Below are positions 42,851 to 50,778 of a DNA stretch of 64,000 nt, piece after piece; position 1 is the stretch's first letter; every line of letters starts with the position of its first letter. This stretch comes from Hymenobacter sp. J193. Lineage in GTDB: Bacteria; Bacteroidota; Bacteroidia; Cytophagales; Hymenobacteraceae. The stretch spans positions 158,214-222,213 of the forward strand of contig NZ_JAJONE010000003.1 of assembly GCF_024700075.1 (NCBI RefSeq), written 5' to 3'. Position numbers and translations under genes: made by a program. The notes under the pieces were generated by a model. That model saw nothing but the letters and a program-made list of their open reading frames with translations, had not been told where the DNA came from and made no database searches.

Positions 42851-45800
42851 TCATACCGCAACTAATACAGCTTCTTCTATCGGCGACAGCATAGCCTCAT
42901 AGTTAGAGTTCAGCGCAGGGTAGAGCAGCAGCAACGCTGCAATCCTACGCGCTATATGCGTAAACTCCATTACTTCCTGAAGCTGTAGCGAGCGGCCCAA
43001 CACCTCATAGCTGCGGTAGCTAAGCCATTTTTGAGCACTTGGTACCCGCCTATATTGTAATTCCATACCCCCATCGGCACGTTGGCCCAATACACATCCT
43101 CGTTAAGATGCACGTTAACTGTTTGAATTCCCCACTCCGCCGCTCTGAATTCCTCCGCAACGCGCGGCGTACTCAGTAAGCCAGGGCCTGGCATGACTTG
43201 CCCTTTATGGCCAAGGTATCCCCAGCGGGCTTTCACTTCAAAATGTTCCGCATTTGCATCCAACTGTCGCACGCCATCATAGTGCCGAGGCATAGCTATG
43301 GAGATCAGTTCTGATGCCAGCGTACCCTGCGTAACGCCCTTCACCGGTGCGGCCACGTTAAGCAAGGCCGCCAGTTTGCGGCCCAGCATAGCACTACCAG
43401 ACAATACTGCCGGATCCGGTGGCAATGGCAGCCGAGGCCAATCCTGCTGCAATGCGCCAGCGTTGTGCGCTTGGTATGCAGGGGCATGCATCACTGCTAA
43501 CGCGTGGTAAAACAATGACTCTGGCGCTTCCCCCGTTTTATACAAGTATTTCCAGGCCAGCTTAGAAAGATTGTAGACAGGCTCTGAGTCAGCCACCTGT
43601 GGCGTGTTAAACAACGGGAAAAAGTTGGTGCCACGCTCATTGACGTGCAAACTGCCAGCAACGGTAGTGAAATTCGAAGGTGAGTAGGCTTTGCGGCTTG
43701 CCTGCATTGCTTCCAGCCATACTGTGCCATGAGCCAGATTGCGTTGGTAATCCGCTCTTTCTCTATCCAAGAGTTTGGTATGCGGATTCCAATACAGCCA
43801 ACGCAAATCGAATGGCCGGTATAGATAAGGGATTATCTGGCCGGATTCATAGCCGTGATTGAGCAGAGTATGTCGCGTTTGAACTGCATTAAAACCCGTA
43901 GCAGATTCCATCAGGCGAGGCACTAGTTTTGTCAATTCCTCATTCGATAACGCTGCATTGAAGTAGGCACGCATGCGTGACTCTAGTCGGGCTTTATCAC
44001 CGTCTACTAAGGCTTCGTCTCGGCTAGTTTTAATACCGGGAAAGGACACTGGGAAAAGCTCTGGCAATGTGGGATTATCCAGATAGCCAGCGCGCACTGT
44101 TCGGGGCAAAAATGTAAGCCCTAATTCAGCAACGGGCGTCACACGCTGGTAAGGTACATCCGGTCGTCCTATGCTGCTCAAGTCGTCGGCAGGTGCTGCC
44201 AATAGCTCCAGCTGCTTCAGTTTATCGGAGCCGCGGATATCCCGATAGGCTATATTCTCCGTCCCCGCTGTTGCTCTTGTGCGCACCAATGTAGCCACAG
44301 CGGTACCCACTTGGATACCTTCCCGGTTGGCCTTTGAGCTGAACACGCTTGGGTCAGGCTTACCGTCGTAGGTCTTTCCTGTTCGATACTTATCGCCATG
44401 CAGGTTGTCTATATAAATTAGGTCGAACGCCGTCAACAACCGCTCCCGTAGTCCGGGGTGGCTTAATCCATCTAGCCACGAGTTATTCGACACGTAGCAA
44501 ACCAATCCGCGCCCTGACCGCTCGGCGATTTGGCGTTCCGCAATGCGAAAGAATCGGATATACAAATCGTTGAGCCCTTGTCCCTGCGGCTGAACCGTCC
44601 GGGCTGGGTTGCGGTAAGCATCGGTTAGGCGGCGTTCCTCCGAAATGGCCAATCCAGAGACCCCATCGTAAGGCGGATTTCCCAGAATTACCATAATCTG
44701 CTCTTCTCGTTTCACATGCCGCGCCTGCTCCGCTTCTTGGGCCAGCGCGGGCAAAATGACCAACTGCTTTTCATGCTCAGCGGGGTCCCACCCGGTCAGC
44801 GCGTTGGTTAGGTAAATAGCAGCCTTCTGGCCATCCCCTAGTGGGGCACCTGCCGCCCGCAGGGAGCCCTAATTGTAAGTGGGCTACTACAAACGGAGCT
44901 GTCAAAATCTCAAAACCAAACAGGCGACGAGTTGCAGCCTCTCGCAGCATTGCTCCGGCTAAGGCGCCATGCGTTTGCAGTAGCCGCCTACCCACGAAAC
45001 GCAGTACCTCCACCAAATACGTTCCCGTCCCACAGCATGGGTCCAAAACCACTACTCGCTCATCTGCTAGGCCTTCTTCGATGCCCAATTTCTCTTTGAG
45101 CATCTGGTCTACCTTCGCTATCATGTAAGAAGCTAGTTCGGGCGGTGTATACCACACGCCCATTTCCTTCCGCAATTGCGGGTCGTACGCTTCCAGGAAC
45201 GGCTCGTAGAAATATTGAATGGCTGTGCTGTCAGCAAATCGGTTGAAAAACCTGTCCCTTCGTACTCGGCACAACGTGCGCCCAGTACGGGTCATCAAGT
45301 CCCGCATTTTCAAGCGGTCCACACTGGACGATGCGCCAATGTGCTCAAACAACACTTGCAAGACCGGTATTTGAAGGTAATGGGCCGTGGTGCGCCAATC
45401 GAATTCATCCTTGCGGTCCGGCTGCTCCCGATGCCATAACACCCATGCCGAGAATACCCCATAAAACAGGGTTTGAACGATGGTAGCGTGCAAGAAGCGT
45501 ACGCCTTTTGGTCCATCGAATCGTGCCCCCAAGCTCTGCTCCAAGGCGGTTATCAACGGGACCAGTTCGTGCAGGTCCACCCCGCTGAGCCGGTCTCGTG
45601 CCTCCCGAGCGAAGGAGGCCAGCAGCCACGCTAGTTCCCGAGGTTGGTCCAACGGAGCGCCATGCAGCATGCACCGCGCTAAGAACTGCTCTGCCGCATC
45701 AGCCTGCTCCGCCGATAATATCTCAGGTTGCGCGCACAGGCTCCAAAAGCTTACTTCGTCAGGTGCCAACTCTAGTGTATCCAGCACCATCAGCTGGTTG

Positions 45801-46198
45801 AATTCATTCTTACCCAAGAAAGCAAAGTGCCGCAGGTTTGTCACCAACACCTGCCCATAATGCTGCCAATACTTTGAAACCTGTTTGCCTTCCAATAACG
45901 GCTTTAGCGACGCACCTGGTCCTTTCACCTCCCCAGCGCCGCGTTCAGGCTGCTGCCCAGTCATCCGCAACGGTCGCGAAGAACGCCCCGACGGCACCGC
46001 AAATAATCCGAAATCCGGTCTACCAGCTCCTAAGTCTTGGAGTTGAAATACCGATCGTACGGGCTGACGCAACGTTTCACCTATTGCATTGAGCAGGTTC
46101 TCCAATGGCCCGTAAAACGATGTTTCCTCAGTGCCACCTCCTGTTTGGTGAATAAAATAAAGGTCACGGAGATAGCGAGTTAGTAAAGGTTGGGGCAT
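42851..46198 (-). pseudogene. Type ISP restriction-modification enzyme (helicase-less), two frameshifts
   Basis: The reconstructed 1115-residue protein begins MPQPLLTRYLRDLYFIHQTG. A nuclease-like N-terminal part contains DFGLFAV and a later GEVKG, which may be a PD-(D/E)xK-type core. Adenine-methylase motifs follow: VLDPCCGTGTYLVEVLR (motif I, SAM site) and ILGNPPYDGVSG (motif IV). The C-terminus is the type ISP specificity domain (NYNIGGYQVLKKWLSYRSYE, RRIAALLLLYPALNSNYEAM). No DEAD helicase is present, unlike LlaGI. Frames break at 44862-44864 (one extra base; repair GLLRAAGAPLGDG) and at the run 43028-43032 (one missing; repair VLKKWLSYR). The total is exactly 1116 codons, as two opposite indels predict. 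Confidence 0.8.
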
Positions 46199-46338
46199 AC
46201 CAATAATTTGAGCAATGGTAGATAGGCGTGCAAACTAGGTAGATTACAATTCAATTGATTCTATTTGCCAAGCGCCTTTTCTCAATTTTAGTAGTTTTAC
46301 TCGCTGCCTGCAAGGCAGAAGTCATCATTCTTTCCCTG

Positions 46339-47118
46339 ATGGACCGCAAAAAGCTACAACTCCTGCGTGAAAAAATAGGAGCCATTGTGCTACCTGATGC
46401 CAAGGACCGGTATGGCCGTCAATACGGTCAGGACGAAGCCCTTCAAAAAGCTCTGGCCGCGACTGCTACTACCGCGGTCGGGCTGGTGGGTAAGGCCAAG
46501 CTAGTGCGTGGTGGCAGTCATCAAAAGAAATTGGTGGAGCTGGCCGAAAAGTTGAAAGTTACGGGTAATGCCTTCAGTCACTCGCTCGTTGACATGACCA
46601 CCTTGCGCACAGCCCGCACCAGTCTCCTGCGCGTTCTCAAAGCTGTCGACGACGAGAGCCGCAAAGTATTCATTGTCCATGGCCGCGACGACGCCATGCG
46701 CAAAGATGCTCAAGCAACCCTCAACCGCTTCGGCATTGATGGTATCGTTCTCTTTGAGGAAATCAATGAGGGCCAAACCATTATCGAAAAGTTTGACCGC
46801 GAAGCTCGTGCCTGTGGCTACGCCGTCGTCCTTTTCAGTCCCGACGATTTGGGCGGCATCCGCGTTGGCAAAACTGCACCCAAGCTTTCGCCCCGTGCCC
46901 GCCAGAACGTTGTACTTGAGCTTGGCTACTTCGTTGCCCTGCTCGGCCGCAAAAACGTCTTTGTACTCGTTGCCGGTTCCGGCCTCGAGCAACCTAGCGA
47001 CTTCCATGGCGTTGTCTACGAAACCTATGACAAGGCCGGCGCATGGAAGCGTCGCCTTGCCAATGAGCTGTCCGGCGTCGGGTTTTACATTGATCCCGCT
47101 GTCTTAAAAAAGTTGTAG
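46339..47118 (+). CDS. PF10137-type TIR effector (CAP12/Pycsar-like)
   Basis: ATG 46339 (MDRKKLQLLREKIGAIVLPD) is preferred; 28 upstream codons look like random hydrophobic sequence. Residues 1-100 are helical. Residues 109-240 match the PF10137 nucleotide-binding TIR domain: KVFIVHGRDDAMRKDAQATL, INEGQTIIEKFDREARACGY, AVVLFSPDDLGGIRVGK, RARQNVVLELGYFVALLGRK, and PSDFHGVVYETYDKAGAWKR. Proteins of this family hydrolyse NAD after sensing a cyclic nucleotide or other cue, causing abortive infection. No cyclase is nearby, so the trigger must be different or encoded elsewhere. Divergent from the ISP gene; intact. Confidence 0.85.
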   Translation: MDRKKLQLLREKIGAIVLPDAKDRYGRQYGQDEALQKALAATATTAVGLVGKAKLVRGGSHQKKLVELAEKLKVTGNAFSHSLVDMTTLRTARTSLLRVLKAVDDESRKVFIVHGRDDAMRKDAQATLNRFGIDGIVLFEEINEGQTIIEKFDREARACGYAVVLFSPDDLGGIRVGKTAPKLSPRARQNVVLELGYFVALLGRKNVFVLVAGSGLEQPSDFHGVVYETYDKAGAWKRRLANELSGVGFYIDPAVLKKL

Positions 47119-47261
47119 ACTCAGTTGTATTAGGCTTTTTTAACTACGGTGTTACCCGTAATCACGCCAACGAGGTAGCATGTTTATTGGCTTTGTAACA
47201 ATCTAAAATCATGATTTGCATTTATTGCATGAGCATAATAGCACAGTTGATAGCGTTATGA

Positions 47262-47293
47262 TTGGCCTAATTCCTGAATTTGTCGTACCTTTG
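47262..47293 (+). promoter_or_regulatory. Promoter upstream of the Abi_2 gene
   Basis: TTG (47262-47264) and TACCTTTG (47286-47293), 21 nt apart, match the Bacteroidota sigma-A consensus. The start site should be near 47299, about 90 nt before the Abi_2 ATG and immediately ahead of a hairpin with a U-tract. Confidence 0.7.
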
Positions 47294-47298
47294 TTTTA

Positions 47299-47351
47299 AC
47301 AGTACTCGCCACGCTTCTCGTCAGAACAGCGTACCAGGGCGAGTCTTTTTT
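47299..47351 (+). ncRNA. Short hairpin RNA unit upstream of the Abi_2 gene
   Basis: After the promoter the transcript forms ACTCGCC (47304-47310) paired with GGCGAGT (ending 47344), and inner ACGC with GCGT, around a loop of about 14 nt. It ends C-T6 (47346-47351), a complete intrinsic terminator. A separate RNA of about 50 nt would result, or an attenuator for the toxin gene. HEPN Abi proteins of the AbiF/Abi_2 type are known to be accompanied by regulatory RNAs. That this is one is inference. Confidence 0.5.
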
Positions 47352-47387
47352 GTCCCTATTTCAAAGTTTGGACTATTCCGATAAACT

Positions 47388-48314
47388 ATGGACTATAACA
47401 AGCAAGCTGTTTCCATCATTGACCAAATTGCGCTACTGCGCCAACGAGGTCTTGCCATTGACGATGAAGTAGCGGCTATTCGTCACCTCAGTAACATCAG
47501 TTACTATCGTCTGGCTGGCTACTTGCTTCCGTTTCAGTCAGACAAGTCGCTACATATCTACAAGATAGGCAGCCGCTTCGAAACTGCGCTGGAATTGTAC
47601 CGATTCGATCAAAAGCTACGCGTCTTGGTCTTCGATATTATCGAACGCATAGAGGTCAGCATTCGCACTCAACTTATCTACACCATGTCCATGAATCACA
47701 CGCCTTGGTGGTTCGAGGATGTCACCCTTTTCACCAGCTCAGACGATCACGCCGAGGCCCTGGCTTCCATCGACGCCGAGTTATCTCGCTCCCACGAAGA
47801 ATTCATCCTCGACCACAAGGCCCGCTACGGCACTGACGTCCGCCGCCCACCGGCCTGGAAAACCTTGGAAATCGTTACATTAGGCACCCTTTCCCGCTTA
47901 TATGGCAACATCCGCAAGGAGCTGTCGGGTCGGGATGAAATTGCTGCTTACTTTATGGTCCCACCACAGAAGTATCTCTCGGGCTGGCTGCAAAGTATCA
48001 CGCAGGTGCGCAACGTATGCGCCCACCATGCCCGGTTGTGGAACCGCACCATTGCCGCAGCGCCTAAGCGTATCAAGCGGCCCAGGCCTGAGTTGTATTA
48101 TGCTCCCATCCCACAGCTAGTACAGAATAAACTTTATGCTGCGTTGTGCTGCATGAATCACTTGCTTTTCACCATCTCACCCGAGTTTGGCCTGGGCCTC
48201 CGTTTGCAGGGGCTATTTGCTATTCACCCCAACGTAGATCCCTCCGCCATGGGTTTTCCCGTCAATTGGCAGCAGGAGCCTATCTGGAGTATCCCACCGG
48301 TTATTGCACAATAG
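47388..48314 (+). CDS. Abi_2 (AbiD/AbiF-type) HEPN protein
   Basis: 308 residues. The N-terminal part (QIALLRQRGLAIDDEVAAIR, HLSNISYYRLAGYLLPF) and IIERIEVSIRTQLIYTMS are characteristic of Abi_2. The HEPN active-site motif R-x4-H is present as RNVCAHH (Arg208, His213). Such proteins are RNases that halt translation during phage infection, giving abortive infection. The gene is intact while two larger defence genes beside it are frameshifted. It has its own promoter and a hairpin unit upstream (47299-47351), suggesting RNA-based control. Target RNA unknown. Confidence 0.88.
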   Translation: MDYNKQAVSIIDQIALLRQRGLAIDDEVAAIRHLSNISYYRLAGYLLPFQSDKSLHIYKIGSRFETALELYRFDQKLRVLVFDIIERIEVSIRTQLIYTMSMNHTPWWFEDVTLFTSSDDHAEALASIDAELSRSHEEFILDHKARYGTDVRRPPAWKTLEIVTLGTLSRLYGNIRKELSGRDEIAAYFMVPPQKYLSGWLQSITQVRNVCAHHARLWNRTIAAAPKRIKRPRPELYYAPIPQLVQNKLYAALCCMNHLLFTISPEFGLGLRLQGLFAIHPNVDPSAMGFPVNWQQEPIWSIPPVIAQ

Positions 48315-48461
48315 CAACAGCACCAAATGATGTCAAGCACTCACCTATAACGGTCATCGGGTCCCTTGCCATATTGCGATCCCTTAATCACGCTGGCGGC
48401 CGATTACATAAAGAAGGCAGTAGTAAGACACTCAAACAGTTAGTTAAAAGTGGCTTGTAAT

Positions 48462-49163
48462 CTATAAGTAAGTACCTGATTTGCTATAGCAAATCAGGTA
48501 CTTACTTATCAAGTTCGGCAGTAGGCGCTTTACGCCCATGGGGTGAAATGCCTTTCCCCGCCGCGTCCGATAGCCCGATTCATTAAGCCGCGCGGCAATC
48601 TCCCGCAACGTTACGCCCGTGGCCCGCAACAACACGGCGAGTTGTGCGGCCTGCCGGTTACTCAGATTGGTCTGCGCATTGCGCTGCAGCGACACCAGCG
48701 CCTTCTCCCGCGAGGCAGCGGTTAGATTAGCTGGCGTACCAAGCTGAAATCCGCGCGCCTTCTTGGCGGCCAAGGCATCGCGCGTTCTAGTGGAAATGGC
48801 CGTCGCTTCTTTCTGGGCCACAGCCGCCAGGATGTGCAGGGTAAACTCGTCGGCGGCCGGCAGGTCCACGGCCTTGAAGCGCACGTGGCTTTCCATGAGT
48901 GTTGCGAGGAAGGCTACGTTGCGCGCCAGCCGGTCGAGCTTGGCCACGAGCAGCACGGCGCCTTCCTGCTTGGCGTATGCAATAGCGGCCTGCAGCTGGG
49001 GTCGCGCGTTCTTACGGCCGCTCTCGATTTCCACGTACTCCGCCACGATGCTCGCCTCCGTGCCGACGAAGGTCCTTACCGCGGCCTGCTGGGCTTCGAG
49101 CCCGAGGCCAGACTGGCCCTGGCGGGCGGTGCTCACGCGGAAGTAGGCGACGTAGCGCGTCAT
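48462..49163 (-). CDS. Serine recombinase at the right end of the defence island
   Basis: 233 residues starting MTRYVAYFRVSTARQGQSGL with nucleophile Ser in YFRVS, then IESGRKNARPQLQAAIAYAK and LLVAKLDRLARNVAFLATLM (active-site helix) and the DNA-binding arm TRTRDALAAKKARGFQLG. The HTH is VTLREIAARLNESGYRTRRG. The natural end is probably near LLPN; the last 15 residues are encoded by a 46-bp palindrome. A 42-bp dyad with 2-bp centre lies 42 bp upstream of the start (49205-49246), resembling a crossover site. It may mobilise the island 37.8-49.25 kb. Confidence 0.88.
   Translation of the reverse strand: MTRYVAYFRVSTARQGQSGLGLEAQQAAVRTFVGTEASIVAEYVEIESGRKNARPQLQAAIAYAKQEGAVLLVAKLDRLARNVAFLATLMESHVRFKAVDLPAADEFTLHILAAVAQKEATAISTRTRDALAAKKARGFQLGTPANLTAASREKALVSLQRNAQTNLSNRQAAQLAVLLRATGVTLREIAARLNESGYRTRRGKAFHPMGVKRLLPNLISKYLICYSKSGTYL
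48464..48509. repeat. 46-bp perfect palindrome
   Basis: Each 23-base arm (ATAAGTAAGTACCTGATTTG, then CTA) is exactly complementary to the other with no loop. It overlaps the 3' end of the recombinase gene. No U-tract follows. It could end both converging transcripts or serve as a recombination site. Confidence 0.75.
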
Positions 49164-49204
49164 GACACCTTATATAAAGGAGTGGAAAAAGCGCAAGATA
49201 GCAG

Positions 49205-49246
49205 TTTGTCACATTTGTTAAACGTCCGTTTAAGATATGTGACAAA
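49205..49246. promoter_or_regulatory. 42-bp dyad: candidate serine-recombinase site
   Basis: The half-site TTTGTCACATTTGTTAAACG (49205-49224) and the complement of 49227-49246 agree at 18 of 20 bases, around the dinucleotide TC. Serine recombinases cut with a 2-bp stagger at the centre of such sites. It also lies in the recombinase promoter region, so it could be an operator. Confidence 0.6.
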
Positions 49247-49573
49247 ACGCAAGAAAAGAAGAATTAGGTATGCGATACCTGACAACAAACTATCGCTTGA
49301 CTACATCAGGTTGCTAAAAGGTGCTCTCACCATTAGGAAGTAGTATCTTGAGCCGGCTAAGATTTTATGCGTTTAGTTGTCTATGATCCAGGTTGTACCT
49401 CGTTTAACGATTGGTCGGATACTCGGGTGGTGTATTCTTATTTTGCTACTGGCACAATCGGCTAGTGCTACGCATATCGTTGGCGGTGAGCTGGACTTGC
49501 AGCACCAAACGGGCAGTACGTATGAGGTGGTCGGGTAAATGTGGACAGAATAGGGCCTTATCTTTCGAACGTC

Positions 49574-49882
49574 ATGAAAGACAGCCCCCAACCTAGCAAA
49601 CGCCGGCGCTACGATGCCGCCTTCCGGGCCGAGGCCCTGCGCCTGGCCAGTGAAAGCCGCTCGACCCAGGCCGCGGCACGCGCCCTGGGTATTGACCCTA
49701 AACGCATTTATAAGTGGCAGAAGGAAGCGCTGACCCCAGTGGCCGCCGCTCGTGGGGCGGAACTGGACCCGGCCACCGCCGCCGAATTGCGCCAACTGCG
49801 GGCCGCCAATCGGCGGCAGGCGCAGGAACTGGAAATTTTAAAAAAAGCCATTGCCATCTTCTCACAGACACCGGACCAATGA
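49574..49882 (+). CDS. IS3 transposase OrfA (copy B1)
   Basis: 102 residues: MKDSPQPSKRRRYDAAFRAE, ALRLASESRSTQAAARALGI, then DPKRIYKWQKEAL (HTH_Tnp_1) and a coiled coil ending LEILKKAIAIFSQTPDQ. The heptamer-like A7-G at the codons for LKK (49843-49849) is a slippery site for -1 frameshifting into orfB. It binds the element's ends and is the N-terminal half of the OrfAB transposase. Apparently intact. Confidence 0.85.
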   Translation: MKDSPQPSKRRRYDAAFRAEALRLASESRSTQAAARALGIDPKRIYKWQKEALTPVAAARGAELDPATAAELRQLRAANRRQAQELEILKKAIAIFSQTPDQ

Positions 49883-50778
49883 GCCGCTACCGTTTCATCG
49901 AGGCGCAGCGGGACCAGCACCCGGTGCGGCTACTCTGCCAGCTGGTGGAAGTGCCGGCCAGCGGCTACTATGCGTGGCAACGGGCTCAACAACAGGTTGT
50001 AACTCGGCCGGAGCCGGCCTGGGAAACGGCGCTGGTCAAGGTCTTCGGGGTTCACAAGCGCTGTTATGGCACGCGCCGCCTCCAGGTAGCGCTGCGCAAA
50101 AACGGGCACCGGGTGGGGCGTCAGCGCCTGCGGGCGGCCATGCGCCGCCGGGGCCTGCACGCGCTCCAGCCGAAAGCCTTTACGCCGCGCACCACCGATT
50201 CGACCCACGGGCTGCGGTGCGCGCCGAACCGACTGCTGGACCAGCCCAAACCCACGCAGGCCAACCGGGTCTGGGTCAGCGACATCACCTACCTGCCCTT
50301 GGCCAACGGCGAGTGGGCTTACCTGTGCGCTTTTCAAGACATGGCCAGCAAGCAGGTAGTCGGCTGGCGGGTCGGAGCCACCATGCCCGAGGAACTGGTG
50401 ACCAGCGCCTTACAACGGGCTTTTTGGTCCCAGCCGCCCACACCCGGCTTGCTCGTCCACTCGGACCGTGGCGGGCAGTACTGCGGCAACGCCTACCGCC
50501 AACTACTGCACGACCACCAGGCCCTGCGCTCGCAAAGCCGCCGCGGCGACTGCTACGACAACGCCCAGGCCGAAAGTCTGTGGTCGCGCCTCAAAACGGA
50601 GGTCCTGGAAGTCCGTGAGCGGCCCGTTTTTGCTGACCTGGCCGACGCGCAGACCAGCGTCGCCGACTATTTTGACTATTACAATCATGAGCGCCTGCAC
50701 TCCAGCATTGACTACCAGACGCCGTATCACGCTCACCAACAGCTTCTTCAATTTAGTGCCCTAAACTGTCCAGCCTAA
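49879..50778 (+). CDS. IS3 transposase OrfB (copy B1)
   Basis: 299 residues, start ATG 49879 overlapping the orfA stop. MSRYRFIEAQRDQHPVRLLC, HTH_21 region (KRCYGTRRLQVALRKNGHRV), then the rve core with VWVSDITYLPL (Asp), LLVHSDRGGQYCGN (Asp) and GDCYDNAQAESLWSRLKTEV (Glu). The end HSSIDYQTPYHAHQQLL is usual for the family. It is produced alone or as a frameshift fusion with OrfA. About nine in ten residues agree with copy B2, with differences mostly silent at the DNA level. Confidence 0.9.
   Translation: MSRYRFIEAQRDQHPVRLLCQLVEVPASGYYAWQRAQQQVVTRPEPAWETALVKVFGVHKRCYGTRRLQVALRKNGHRVGRQRLRAAMRRRGLHALQPKAFTPRTTDSTHGLRCAPNRLLDQPKPTQANRVWVSDITYLPLANGEWAYLCAFQDMASKQVVGWRVGATMPEELVTSALQRAFWSQPPTPGLLVHSDRGGQYCGNAYRQLLHDHQALRSQSRRGDCYDNAQAESLWSRLKTEVLEVRERPVFADLADAQTSVADYFDYYNHERLHSSIDYQTPYHAHQQLLQFSALNCPA

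Noticed and set aside
46255..46338. Signal-peptide-like start of the TIR gene
   Set aside because: The hydrophobic stretch before MDRKK overlaps the divergent promoter region and PF10137 effectors are cytosolic.
49714..49878. Separate N-terminal extension of IS3 OrfB
   Set aside because: The frame upstream of 49879 is the -1 frame of orfA and is used only in the frameshift fusion after the A7-G run.
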